Shown here piece by piece: positions 8,862 through 17,273 of a stretch of DNA of 64,000 nucleotides (positions within the stretch are counted from its first letter, which is position 1; each line of letters begins with the position of its first letter). Location of the stretch: assembly GCA_947494695.1 (NCBI GenBank), contig CANLWB010000016.1, positions 1 through 64,000 of the forward strand. Reading direction: 5' to 3'. A program made the position numbers and the translations under genes. The notes below the pieces were generated by a model that made no database searches, was not told the origin of the DNA, and worked only from the letters and a program-made list of their open reading frames with translations. Source of the stretch: an uncultured Flavobacteriaceae bacterium (GTDB lineage: Bacteria > Bacteroidota > Bacteroidia > Flavobacteriales > Flavobacteriaceae).

Positions 8862-8890
8862 CAAAGTATACATTTTAAATTAAAGGCAAA
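8862..8890 (-). promoter_or_regulatory. Candidate promoter of the KAS III operon
   Basis: On the minus strand TTTG (8890-8887) is followed after 16 nt by TATACTTTG (8870-8862), close to the Bacteroidota -33 TTTG / -7 TAnnTTTG pattern but with three bases instead of two between TA and TTTG. It lies about 40 nt upstream of the start codon. Confidence 0.4.
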
Positions 8891-8929
8891 TTTTGTTTAA
8901 ATTATTATTACGATGTTCAAACGGTCTTT

Positions 8930-11779
8930 TTATGCCTCGACATAAGCTTCTATAGGAGTACATGAGCAAATTAAATTCCTGTCACCGTAAGCGTCGTCTA
9001 CACGTCGTACACCTGGCCAAAACTTGTTTTCTCTGATATACTCTAACGGGAAAGCGGCTGTCTCTCTAGAGTATGGATAATACCATTCATCGCCAGTAAT
9101 CATATCTAAAGTATGTGGTGCGTTCTTTAAAACATTATTGTCATCTTCTTTAGATACACTGTCTATTTCCTTTCTAATAGAAATCATGGCATCACAGAAT
9201 CGATCTATTTCTTCTTTACTTTCACTTTCAGTAGGTTCAATCATTAAAGTACCTGCTACTGGAAATGAGACTGTTGGTGCATGGAAGCCATAGTCCATTA
9301 AACGTTTTGCAATATCAGTTACCTCAATACCATTGGCTTTAAATGGTCGACAATCAACAATCATTTCGTGAGCTGCGCGGCCTCTTTCGCCAGAATATAA
9401 GGTGTCAAAACTTCCTTCTAAACGGTGTTTGATATAATTTGCATTTAGTATTGCTACTCTGGTTGATTCTGTTAAGCCTTCGGCGCCTAACATTTTTATA
9501 TAGCCATACGATATTAAACATGCCAATGCAGATCCATATGGTGCGGCAGAAATAGCGGTGATTGCCTGCTCTCCTCCGGTTTTTACAATTGGATTCCCAG
9601 GTAAGAATGGTACCAGTTGTTTAGCCACACAAATGGGACCAACGCCCGGACCACCACCACCATGAGGAATGGCAAAGGTTTTATGTAAATTTAAATGACA
9701 GACATCGGCCCCAATGTTTCCAGGGTTGGTTAATCCTACCTGGGCGTTCATATTAGCACCGTCCATGTATACTTGTCCGCCATTGTCATGAATAATTTTG
9801 GTAATCTGTTTAATAGCCGACTCATAAACGCCATGAGTAGAGGGGTAGGTTACCATTAAAGCCGCTAAATTATCTTTATGTAATTCTGCTTTTTCTCTTA
9901 GGTCTTCGACATCAATATTCCCTTCATCGGTAGATTTTGTTACAATAACTTTCATACCTGCCATGACTGCACTGGCAGGATTGGTACCATGTGCCGATGA
10001 CGGAATTAAACAAATATTCCTGTGATGGTCCCCTCGGGATTCATGGTATGCCTTTATAACCATAAGCCCAGCGAATTCTCCCTGAGCACCAGAATTTGGT
10101 TGTAATGACGTCGCTGCAAAACCTGTTATTTCTGTTAACTGATCTTCGAGCTCTTTTAAAACGGTTAAATACCCTTTGGCCTGCTTTAGAGGTGCAAATG
10201 GATGAATATTTCCCCATTTAAACCAACTTAACGGTAACATTTCCGATGCTGCGTTTAACTTCATAGTACAAGACCCTAATGAAATCATGGAATGATTTAA
10301 TGCCAAATCCTTACGTTCAAGACGTTTGATATAACGCATCAATTCTGTTTCGGAGTGATATTTATTAAAAACATCTAGGGTTAAAAAATCCGAAGTTCTT
10401 CTCAATGGAGCTTCAATATTATTGGTTTCATTAACAGTTGAAATCGAGAAGCTATTTTTCTTAGCAGCTTCGGCGAAAATGGCAATGAGGTAATTAATAT
10501 CCCTAATAGATGTTGTTTCATTAATGGCTATAATAACCGTTTTCTTATCGGGATAATGAAGGTTTACTTTTTTTGCTTTGGCAATAGCTTTTATCTTTTT
10601 GGCATCTGTTTTTATTTGTAGGGTATCAAAATAGGAGGTGTTAACCTGGTTATACCCCAATTTGTGCAATGCATTTGCCAGTTCAGAAGCTTTATTATGA
10701 ACCTTATTTGCAATAAATTTTAAACCTTTCGGACCATGATATACGGCATACATACTGGCCATAACTGCAAGTAGAACCTGAGCGGTGCAAATGTTAGAGG
10801 TTGCTTTATCTCTTTTTATGTGCTGCTCGCGCGTTTGAAGCGCCATACGTAAGGCTCTGTTGCCACTTTTATCTTTAGTTACCCCAATAATTCTTCCAGG
10901 GATATCACGTTTGTAAGCCGTTTTGGTAGCAAAAAATGCGGCATGGGGGCCTCCATATCCCATAGGGATACCAAAACGCTGTGTCGTACCAACAACCACA
11001 TCGGCACCAAATTTACCAGGTGCTTCCAATTTCACTAAACTCAAAATATCTGCGGCAATCGCTACTTTGATCTGTGCTTCATTGGCTTTTGAAATGAATG
11101 ATTTGATATCGGTTATCTGACCATTTTTACCAGGGTACTGAAGGATGGCACCAAAAAAGTCTGATGAAAAATCAAAAGTATCTTCGTCTCCAATAACCAA
11201 TTCAATACCAATAGGCGTCGCTCTGGTTTCCAAGAGAGACCGCGTTTGCGGTAGTATATTCTCTGAAACAAAGAACTTATTGATTCCTGCTTTTTTCTGA
11301 GCGCGTTCGCGAACTGCAAACAATAAACTCATGGCCTCGGCTGCAGCCGTACTTTCATCTAAAAGTGAAGCGTTTGCGAGTTCCATACCCGTAAGATCCA
11401 TAACCATGGTTTGGAAATTTAAAAGGGCCTCTAATCGCCCTTGAGCTATTTCTGCTTGATATGGCGTGTAGGCGGTATACCATCCCGGGTTTTCAAGAAT
11501 ATTTCTTTGAATTACCGCAGGTAAAATAGTTGGGTGATATCCTAAACCAATATAGGTTTTATAAGCTTTGTTTTTTTTAGATAGTTCGTGTATATGAAGT
11601 AAATACTCGTGCTCTGTCATTGGAGCATCTAAATTTAACCTGTTTTTCAAGCGAATATCGTCTGGAATGGTTTCATAAATTAATTGATCCAGATCGTCCA
11701 TGCCAAGAGTTTTTAGCATGAGATTTTGATCCGTTTCATTAGGACCAATATGACGCAAGGCAAAAGCGTTTGTATTCAT
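8930..11779 (-). CDS. gcvP: Glycine dehydrogenase (decarboxylating), P-protein
   Basis: This 949-residue protein has the full length of the single-chain P-protein of the glycine cleavage system. The C-terminal half holds the pyridoxal phosphate site NLHKTF with Lys700, followed by the glycine-rich IPHGGGGPGVGP loop. The enzyme decarboxylates glycine and passes the aminomethyl group to the lipoyl arm of GcvH in the cytoplasm. The start is the ATG at 11779 (MNTNAFALRHIG, typical of the family N-terminus). gcvT and gcvH are not in the window, so the system is not encoded in one operon here. Confidence 0.97.
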   Translation of the reverse strand: MNTNAFALRHIGPNETDQNLMLKTLGMDDLDQLIYETIPDDIRLKNRLNLDAPMTEHEYLLHIHELSKKNKAYKTYIGLGYHPTILPAVIQRNILENPGWYTAYTPYQAEIAQGRLEALLNFQTMVMDLTGMELANASLLDESTAAAEAMSLLFAVRERAQKKAGINKFFVSENILPQTRSLLETRATPIGIELVIGDEDTFDFSSDFFGAILQYPGKNGQITDIKSFISKANEAQIKVAIAADILSLVKLEAPGKFGADVVVGTTQRFGIPMGYGGPHAAFFATKTAYKRDIPGRIIGVTKDKSGNRALRMALQTREQHIKRDKATSNICTAQVLLAVMASMYAVYHGPKGLKFIANKVHNKASELANALHKLGYNQVNTSYFDTLQIKTDAKKIKAIAKAKKVNLHYPDKKTVIIAINETTSIRDINYLIAIFAEAAKKNSFSISTVNETNNIEAPLRRTSDFLTLDVFNKYHSETELMRYIKRLERKDLALNHSMISLGSCTMKLNAASEMLPLSWFKWGNIHPFAPLKQAKGYLTVLKELEDQLTEITGFAATSLQPNSGAQGEFAGLMVIKAYHESRGDHHRNICLIPSSAHGTNPASAVMAGMKVIVTKSTDEGNIDVEDLREKAELHKDNLAALMVTYPSTHGVYESAIKQITKIIHDNGGQVYMDGANMNAQVGLTNPGNIGADVCHLNLHKTFAIPHGGGGPGVGPICVAKQLVPFLPGNPIVKTGGEQAITAISAAPYGSALACLISYGYIKMLGAEGLTESTRVAILNANYIKHRLEGSFDTLYSGERGRAAHEMIVDCRPFKANGIEVTDIAKRLMDYGFHAPTVSFPVAGTLMIEPTESESKEEIDRFCDAMISIRKEIDSVSKEDDNNVLKNAPHTLDMITGDEWYYPYSRETAAFPLEYIRENKFWPGVRRVDDAYGDRNLICSCTPIEAYVEA

Positions 11780-11804
11780 TCAAATATGTTTTTTATATAA
11801 TTCG

Positions 11805-11812
11805 CAAAAATA
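11805..11812 (-). promoter_or_regulatory. Candidate -7 promoter box of gcvP
   Basis: On the minus strand TATTTTTG fits the TAnnTTTG consensus and lies 25 nt upstream of the gcvP start codon. I see no good -33 TTTG at the usual distance. Confidence 0.35.
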
Positions 11813-11898
11813 CATAATATTTAATGTGTTTTATTGTGTAAAATGGAAATTTTTCAACGATTTTCAAGTGTTATCAACACTTTGGTTATTTTTACATT

Positions 11899-12735
11899 AT
11901 GAAGTTTGTAAATCAACTATTTAATTTTTACTTAAATAGCAGTATTCATGTGGCCTTGTCTGTATTTTGTCTGGCATGGATTACACTTCTCGAATTTGAA
12001 ATTCCATACGACAAAAATGTTTTGTATTTTTTGTTTTATGCAACAATCACGGGATACAATTTTGTGAAGTATTTTGGGATTGCAAAATTTCACCACCGCA
12101 GCCTGGCGAATTGGCTAAAATTGATTCAGGTTTTTTCGTTTTTTTGTTTTCTTTTAATGTGTTACTATGCTCTTCAATTGAGCACTACAAGTTTGTGGTG
12201 TATTTCAGGATTTGCCATGATTACGTTTTTCTATGCTATTCCTTTTTTACCCAAACGTTTTTTTTTGGATAAACAGCATAATTTAAGAAGCATTGGAGGA
12301 TTGAAAGTGTATTTGATAGCATTGATTTGGGCAGGTGTAACGGTATTACTTCCTTTAATAAATAATGGTCATGACATAACTACCAGTGTTGTACTAACAT
12401 GGATTCAACGATATCTTTTTATAATCATTTTAATGCTCCCTTTTGAAATAAGAGACTTAAGATATGACAGTTTGAAATTATCTACGATTCCTCAGAAAAT
12501 AGGTGTAAATGAAACAAAACTCATGGGAGGAATCTTATTATTACCCTTTTTGTTATTGGAGTTTTTAAAGGTAAATGTGAATTGGGAACGCAGTATTATA
12601 CTAGTAATAATCACTGCCATCACATTTTTATTTTTGATATTTTCTAAAGTTGAGCAAAGTAAAAGTTATAGTGCTTTTTGGGTAGAAAGTATTCCAATAT
12701 TATGGGCGGTTTTAATACTATCTCTAGTAGCCTAA
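11899..12735 (+). CDS. UbiA-like integral membrane protein
   Basis: This 278-residue protein has about eight hydrophobic segments and a polar cytoplasmic loop EIRDLRYDS near 190 that resembles the second Asp-rich motif (DxxxD type) of UbiA prenyltransferases. The position of the first motif (NDxxDxxxD) instead reads YNFVKYFGIAK, without the aspartates that bind the Mg-diphosphate. It may therefore be a non-canonical member or have lost prenyl transfer activity. It is divergent from gcvP and overlaps the convergent small Cys protein gene by four bases. I cannot assign a substrate. Confidence 0.65.
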   Translation: MKFVNQLFNFYLNSSIHVALSVFCLAWITLLEFEIPYDKNVLYFLFYATITGYNFVKYFGIAKFHHRSLANWLKLIQVFSFFCFLLMCYYALQLSTTSLWCISGFAMITFFYAIPFLPKRFFLDKQHNLRSIGGLKVYLIALIWAGVTVLLPLINNGHDITTSVVLTWIQRYLFIIILMLPFEIRDLRYDSLKLSTIPQKIGVNETKLMGGILLLPFLLLEFLKVNVNWERSIILVIITAITFLFLIFSKVEQSKSYSAFWVESIPILWAVLILSLVA

Positions 12736-12992
12736 CTTGCCTGGTCTTTTATAGCCTGGTCAAGTTTTTTCCTCATATCGTTTTTGTGCTTCACGTCTAA
12801 GCATTCTACTTGAGATTCTTTTATTTTTTCAGTCAGCTTAATGTTACGTTTGTAATATGCTCTGGTAATTTTGCACCATGAAAGCCGAATGTTTAACTTA
12901 ATTTTTTCCCATAAACCTGCCTCATCATATTGTGCTTTATCACAGATATGTTGTGCTTCTTCGCAGCTTACAAATAAAAGGCTTTTCTTCAT
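12732..12992 (-). CDS. Small Cys-containing partner of the ECF sigma factor (putative anti-sigma)
   Basis: This 86-residue protein has cysteines at 10, 17, 40 and 64 and an amphipathic helical body. It starts two bases after the ECF sigma stop, so the two are co-transcribed; small zinc anti-sigma proteins often sit at this position. The spacing of SCEEAQHIC and LSWCKITRAYY recalls flavobacterial zinc-finger partners, but the expected His and last Cys of a C-x2-C site read Arg and Thr, so the metal site may be incomplete. I chose the ATG at 12992 over the start at 13019 because the longer form overlaps the sigma gene. No membrane segment is seen. Confidence 0.65.
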   Translation of the reverse strand: MKKSLLFVSCEEAQHICDKAQYDEAGLWEKIKLNIRLSWCKITRAYYKRNIKLTEKIKESQVECLDVKHKNDMRKKLDQAIKDQAS

Positions 12993-12994
12993 AA

Positions 12995-13549
12995 TTAAAA
13001 CCAATTTTTTTCTAGGCAATCAGCCATCGCGGTTCTTGCTCTATGGATAATTACCCAAAGATTAGACGCGGTAATATTTAATTCATTACAAATTACTTCC
13101 GTTTCATATCCAAGAATTGTTTTTAATTTAAAAACATTAGCTTGTTTTTGGGGTAACTTCCCTAAGCAGTTATGAATGGCATTGCCTAATTCAGCATTCT
13201 GCATAGAGTCTTCCGCCGTTTTGTCGAATGGATCTGCAACACGTTCTTCCAGCCAATCGCCTTCAGATTCGGAGTCGTCATTATAACTAATACGGACTTC
13301 GGCTTTCCCTTTGTTGGAATTTATTTTTCGGTAATGGTCTATAATTTTTCGCTTTAAAATAGAGATTAGCCAGGTACGTTCACTCGCTTCTCCTTTGAAG
13401 TTTTTCATAGACTTTAAACCGGCCAAAAAAGTATCTTGTACCAAATCCTGAGCAATCTCTTTATCACTAACACGGGTAATGGTGTAGTTGTATAAGTAAT
13501 CGGAGTATAAATCGATCCATTGATTAGGATTAATTTGATGATCGGGCAT
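12995..13549 (-). CDS. ECF-type RNA polymerase sigma factor
   Basis: This 184-residue protein has a sigma region 2 (YSDYLYNYTITR through QDLVQDTFLAGLKS and WLISILKRKIIDHYRK, about residues 15-78) and a region 4 helix-turn-helix (LPQKQANVFKLKTILGYETEVICNELNI, about 130-160). ECF sigma factors direct RNA polymerase to stress or envelope genes. A 30-residue acidic linker joins the domains. The downstream small Cys protein is its likely regulator. A TATTTTTG box lies 24 nt upstream of the start. Confidence 0.92.
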   Translation of the reverse strand: MPDHQINPNQWIDLYSDYLYNYTITRVSDKEIAQDLVQDTFLAGLKSMKNFKGEASERTWLISILKRKIIDHYRKINSNKGKAEVRISYNDDSESEGDWLEERVADPFDKTAEDSMQNAELGNAIHNCLGKLPQKQANVFKLKTILGYETEVICNELNITASNLWVIIHRARTAMADCLEKNWF

Positions 13550-13573
13550 TATCTAGGCGATTTTTATGAAATC

Positions 13574-13581
13574 CAAAAATA
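13574..13581 (-). promoter_or_regulatory. Candidate -7 box of the sigma/partner operon
   Basis: On the minus strand TATTTTTG matches TAnnTTTG, 24 nt upstream of the sigma factor start codon. No matching TTG is found at the -33 position. Confidence 0.35.
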
Positions 13582-13658
13582 AGATAAAAAAATGACTTTT
13601 GTTGAGAAGAATGCAGATTAAGTATGCGCTTAATTGGTAGGGTTATAACTTTGTCAAA

Positions 13659-14534
13659 CTATTTTGTACAGGTAATTAGGAAATATCCGAAGCTATTCAT
13701 GTGTAATCCAGACAATAATGCGTAAAGCGACCCTTTAAGGTTGTGTAGACTTTCTCGTTTTAAGCGCTTAGAGCGACATAGCTTTTTTAGAATAAAACCA
13801 ACAATAGCAAAAGGAACATGAAACACAGAGGGAGCAACTCTAAATGAAATGTTCTCGACGTTAACTTTTGTGAACCCTACCTCTTTTAATGTTTTGACAA
13901 CAGAATTAATATAACCTAACCGTTCAATATTCCAATGATTACATAATTTTTTATAACTATAAGATCCGCCAATACAAAGTTCGCTTTCCTCTTTTTTAAG
14001 AAAGGCATCTGCTATGACGAGTTTAGCATTTGGTTTTAGCAATCGATAGGCTTCTTTAAAAGCGTCTATATGGTGGCCTGAATGACAGAAACTCTCGATC
14101 GCTAGCGCTCCGTTGAACCCATTTGAAGCAAACGATGTAGCATTATAATTTTCTTTGAGAATGGTGCCTTTGAATTCACGTAATAAACGGTTCCCTTGTT
14201 GTACTTGAAATGAAGACAAGGTAACTCCGAATGCCTTAAGGTTCTTATGTTTTTTTAAAGCGTATCTCATTGTGCCTCCCATACCACAACCTAAATCGGC
14301 TAGTAAAGCCTTGCTAATTGGCAGTTTTAATCGCTTTAGCACCTGGTTGTTCATTTCATTAAGCATATCATCTCTTTTAAAGATATGCGTTTTAAACGGA
14401 ATGAAATATCCAAAATGCATGTTGTAGTCCTTACTCCAAAACTTATAATCTTCGGTTGCTTTGTCGTAAAAATGGGTGATTTCAATTGGATCATGTTTTT
14501 GTTCATTTACTATGGTTGTGGCTCCTGTTTTCAT
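13659..14534 (-). CDS. SAM methyltransferase of the cyclopropane-synthase/tocopherol-MT type
   Basis: This 291-residue protein has a SAM-binding motif DLGCGMGG (80-87) and a GVTLSSFQ segment (103-110) of the kind found in cyclopropane fatty acid synthases, sterol and tocopherol methyltransferases. An N-terminal HFYDKATEDYKFWSKDYNMHFGYF stretch fits the same superfamily. Its start overlaps the desaturase stop by four bases, so translation is coupled. The pairing suggests methylation of an unsaturated lipid or a product made from one. No membrane helix is obvious apart from a hydrophobic stretch near 235-250. Confidence 0.75.
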   Translation of the reverse strand: MKTGATTIVNEQKHDPIEITHFYDKATEDYKFWSKDYNMHFGYFIPFKTHIFKRDDMLNEMNNQVLKRLKLPISKALLADLGCGMGGTMRYALKKHKNLKAFGVTLSSFQVQQGNRLLREFKGTILKENYNATSFASNGFNGALAIESFCHSGHHIDAFKEAYRLLKPNAKLVIADAFLKKEESELCIGGSYSYKKLCNHWNIERLGYINSVVKTLKEVGFTKVNVENISFRVAPSVFHVPFAIVGFILKKLCRSKRLKRESLHNLKGSLYALLSGLHMNSFGYFLITCTK

Positions 14535-15445
14535 TTTGAGAACTTATTTATGTTAATATTTGGGAATTTCCAGGCGGTCTTATGATGCTTTTTAGCTGTA
14601 GATTTTAAAGTGCCATCTAGAGTCTTTACATGGAATACAATACCCAATTTTGATAATACCCATGTAAGTATCCACCCAAGGTCAACTTCATACCATTTCA
14701 TGGAGAACTTTGCCGAGGTAGGGTGCGCGTGATGATTGTTATGAAAGCCTTCTCCAAAAGAAATTAGACCAAGAAGAATGTCATTGTAACCACTCTCATC
14801 TGCGTTTTTAATTTCGTGTCTTGAATAACCGAATTTATGCGATGCATAGCCGATATACCAATGCCCAAGAATAGTAATGGCAGTTCTTAAGGTGGTCACA
14901 AATAACATGCTATTGAAGCCCAGGAGAAGATAAAGTATAAACATGAAGGTTAGATAGTGCAAATACCATGTTTTGTCTAACCATTTGATCATTTGAGAGG
15001 CCAAATCCGTTTTTGGTATGTCATAGCGATCTAGATCATTTGGGACAAATTTTAGGTGAAGGTTCCACCAATAATCTGTAATTAGTGAATGTTTGTATTG
15101 AAAATATCTTGGAGAATCTAATCTATTTTGCCAATAGTCTCTGTAATAATGCTGTTTTAACCAGCTCAAAGGACTTCCCAGGCCAGTAAAAACGAAAAGA
15201 AATAAACTAAAGTTTTTAAAAAAGTTCGATGTTTTGTATGACTTATGAATTAGTCCTCTATGGAGGCCTACAGAATGTCCTATACCCACTGTTAAGAAAA
15301 GAAGAATAGTGTTAAGAGCAAAATCTCTCCATTGAAGTAAAGAAAAGTCAATGAAACATATAGACAATAGAATACAATACAACCAAATACTTTTTTTCCA
15401 GGAAAAAGATATCCTCCCTACCGTTGTTTTTAATTTACTATTCAT
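14531..15445 (-). CDS. Acyl-CoA desaturase-like membrane protein with altered second His box
   Basis: This 304-residue protein has four or so transmembrane segments and the layout of stearoyl-CoA-type desaturases. Box 1 is HSVGLH (His57, His62) and box 3 is HNNHH (His235, His238, His239). Where box 2 (HRxHH) is expected, the sequence reads HYYRD at 99-103, so two di-iron ligands are replaced by Arg and Asp; an additional conserved-type His is at 195. The enzyme may be an altered oxidase or inactive. It is followed by a coupled methyltransferase and preceded by an operator-like palindrome and a GbsR-type regulator gene on the same strand. Confidence 0.8.
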   Translation of the reverse strand: MNSKLKTTVGRISFSWKKSIWLYCILLSICFIDFSLLQWRDFALNTILLFLTVGIGHSVGLHRGLIHKSYKTSNFFKNFSLFLFVFTGLGSPLSWLKQHYYRDYWQNRLDSPRYFQYKHSLITDYWWNLHLKFVPNDLDRYDIPKTDLASQMIKWLDKTWYLHYLTFMFILYLLLGFNSMLFVTTLRTAITILGHWYIGYASHKFGYSRHEIKNADESGYNDILLGLISFGEGFHNNHHAHPTSAKFSMKWYEVDLGWILTWVLSKLGIVFHVKTLDGTLKSTAKKHHKTAWKFPNININKFSK

Positions 15446-15461
15446 ATTACTTAATATTTTG

Positions 15462-15485
15462 AACTTTCAGAAAAAATTGAAAGTT
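15462..15485 (-). promoter_or_regulatory. Operator-like palindrome upstream of the desaturase gene
   Basis: AACTTTCA (15462-15469) and TGAAAGTT (15478-15485) are perfect inverted arms separated by 8 nt. The site lies 16 nt upstream of the desaturase ATG. The same arms and spacer length occur upstream of the GbsR-like gene, so it is a likely binding site of that regulator. Confidence 0.7.
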
Positions 15486-15499
15486 TGGTTTAAATTTTT

Positions 15500-16003
15500 T
15501 TATTTCAATAGTTTAAATAAAGATTTGGTAATCCAGTTTGGCTCCTGGTTAACTATTTTATTCATTAATAAGTCTGCCGTCTCGGCTAAATCATGTAAAG
15601 CTTTGGTTTGCTTAATAAGTTCTTTTGTTTTTTCGGTATTATCGTCTTTTATGGAACTTATATCTTTGAGAACTTTAATAACCGGTTTAATTTCTCTTCT
15701 ACTGCGTTCCTTTGCAATATGTCTTGCCAATTCTTGTACATCTTTTTCGGTAGAAAAAAATTCTTTACGTTCTCCAGGAATCAATTCCTTGGTTACAATA
15801 CCCCAATCCATTAACTGACGTAAATTCATGCTAGTATTACCCCTGGAAATTTTGAGTTCGTCCATAATGTCTTCCATAGACAATGGCTTTGTAGAAATAA
15901 AAAGAAGTGCCTGTATCTGAGCCATGGCCTTATTAATGCCCCAAAGTGTCCCTAAACTACCCCAGGTACTAATAAATTTTTCCTTGGCTTCTTGATATTT
16001 CAT
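15500..16003 (-). CDS. GbsR/MarR-family transcriptional regulator
   Basis: This 167-residue protein has a winged helix-turn-helix (about residues 25-85, with LSMEDIMDELKISRGNTSMNLRQLMDWGIV and a wing VTKELIPGERKEFF) and a C-terminal helical dimerisation region. GbsR-like regulators usually act as ligand-responsive repressors. It is encoded directly upstream of the desaturase/methyltransferase pair on the same strand, and identical palindromic arms precede both it and the desaturase, which suggests autoregulation and control of lipid modification. The ATG at 16003 lies only 4 nt after the -7 box, so the transcript may be nearly leaderless. Confidence 0.88.
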   Translation of the reverse strand: MKYQEAKEKFISTWGSLGTLWGINKAMAQIQALLFISTKPLSMEDIMDELKISRGNTSMNLRQLMDWGIVTKELIPGERKEFFSTEKDVQELARHIAKERSRREIKPVIKVLKDISSIKDDNTEKTKELIKQTKALHDLAETADLLMNKIVNQEPNWITKSLFKLLK

Positions 16004-16007
16004 GAAA

Positions 16008-16037
16008 CAAAGATATAAATAATTTCTAAACTTTCAA
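16008..16037 (-). promoter_or_regulatory. Promoter of the GbsR-like gene
   Basis: On the minus strand TTG (16037-16035), a 19-nt spacer and TATCTTTG (16015-16008) match the Bacteroidota -33/-7 consensus. The TTG lies inside the palindromic operator, so a bound repressor would block the polymerase. Confidence 0.65.
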
Positions 16038-16053
16038 TAATTATTGAAAGTTT
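16028..16053. promoter_or_regulatory. Perfect 26-bp palindrome, operator of the GbsR-like regulator
   Basis: The site is a perfect palindrome with core arms AACTTTCA (16029-16036) and TGAAAGTT (16045-16052) around ATAATTAT. It lies 24 nt upstream of the regulator start and overlaps its -33 element. A second copy with the same arms lies at 15462-15485. Confidence 0.75.
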
Positions 16054-16144
16054 GTTTTTAAACTCTTGCTTTGCTATTGAAATAGTTTTGAAGAGCAGGA
16101 ACTAAAACGATTAAACTAATACATGAGTCCATATACTTTTTAAG

Positions 16145-17140
16145 TCAATAACTTACCAACTCCCTATTATACTTGTTTTTATAAGCCATGGGGGTCAAGC
16201 CGGTATATCGTTTAAATAAGGATCTAAATGCTTTAGTGTCTGAATAGCCCACGGAGAACATAATTTCATTAATGGTTTTTTGAGTGGCTTCTAGACTATG
16301 TTTTGCAGCTTCAACTTTTACTCGTTGTATATATTCTAATGGTGTATTGGCGGTTGCTTTTTTAAAGCGCCGTATAAAGTTTCGCTGACTTATGGCCAGC
16401 ATGTTCGACAATTGTTCAACCGAAATCTTTTCCGTAACATGATTCTCTATAAACGATTGAGCTCTTTGTATAAGCGTATCACCATGTTCTTTTTGACCTT
16501 TAAAAATTGCGAACTGATTTTGATTGTCCCTGCTAATATCAATTTCAAAAAGTTTGGAAACATAAACCGCAACGTCTTGTCCGCAAAATTTATGAACCAA
16601 ATGAATAATCAGATTTAAAAACGAGTAAGCCCCACCGCTAGAATATATGCCGTCTTGTTCTGTTACTATTTTTTCAGGTAAGATTTCAATTTGAGGATAC
16701 TTTTGGCGCAAAAGGTCAATACCCGCCCAATGTGTTGTACATTGCTTATAGTCTAATAAACCGGTTTCGGCAAGAATAAATGCTCCCAGACATAAACTGG
16801 CCACTTCTGCATTATGCAAGGAACGTTGCTGTTTGATCCATGGAATAAAAGCATAGTTATTTTCAATAACTTCGGCGATCCAATTGGGTTTAACCGCTGC
16901 GATTATAATGAGGTCGGTTTTGGTTATGTCTTGAATCGTGGCATCGCAATGAATAGAAAATGCCCCATCGTATAGAACGGTGTCCTTGTCTATTCCAACA
17001 AGATTTACATCAAAAAAAGGGCGATCACTTTTTCCGCTTTCCAAAATAAAGTCGTTGACACTTTTAAAAATCTTATAAGGCCCAATAACGCTACTTAGAA
17101 TAGCATTAGACTTTGGAACTAATATGCTTACATGTTTCAT
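16145..17140 (-). CDS. GlxA-type transcriptional regulator (DJ-1/PfpI plus AraC domains)
   Basis: This 331-residue protein has an N-terminal DJ-1/PfpI-like domain (about 1-185) with a SLCLGAFILAETGLLD segment and TTHW motif, then an AraC-type double helix-turn-helix (about 225-325; LSNMLAISQRNFIRRFKKAT, INEIMFSVGYSDTKAFRSLFKRYTG). Such regulators sense small ligands through the first domain and activate nearby genes. It is divergent from the TfoX-like/DUF2461 pair, which may be its target. A small dyad ACACT-CTAA-AGTGT lies in the shared gap. The ligand is unknown. Confidence 0.9.
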   Translation of the reverse strand: MKHVSILVPKSNAILSSVIGPYKIFKSVNDFILESGKSDRPFFDVNLVGIDKDTVLYDGAFSIHCDATIQDITKTDLIIIAAVKPNWIAEVIENNYAFIPWIKQQRSLHNAEVASLCLGAFILAETGLLDYKQCTTHWAGIDLLRQKYPQIEILPEKIVTEQDGIYSSGGAYSFLNLIIHLVHKFCGQDVAVYVSKLFEIDISRDNQNQFAIFKGQKEHGDTLIQRAQSFIENHVTEKISVEQLSNMLAISQRNFIRRFKKATANTPLEYIQRVKVEAAKHSLEATQKTINEIMFSVGYSDTKAFRSLFKRYTGLTPMAYKNKYNRELVSY

Positions 17141-17198
17141 TGATTTATACCTTAGGTTCTTACGAATTTAAAAGTAAGGCTAAATTTTGTCATAATCA

Positions 17199-17212
17199 AC
17201 ACTCTAAAGTGT
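17199..17212. promoter_or_regulatory. Short dyad in the divergent GlxA/TfoX-like gap
   Basis: ACACT and AGTGT arms flank CTAA, midway between the divergent genes. It could be an operator for the GlxA-type regulator, but at 14 nt it may be chance. Confidence 0.25.
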
Positions 17213-17247
17213 CGTATTTGACCTCTCTTTAACATGTGTTCGTTTTA

Positions 17248-17255
17248 TAATTTTG
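17248..17255 (+). promoter_or_regulatory. Candidate -7 box of the TfoX-like gene
   Basis: TAATTTTG matches TAnnTTTG and lies 18 nt before the ATG at 17274. No TTTG is found at the standard -33 distance. Confidence 0.3.
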
Positions 17256-17273
17256 ATAACAGGCATAACTCCT

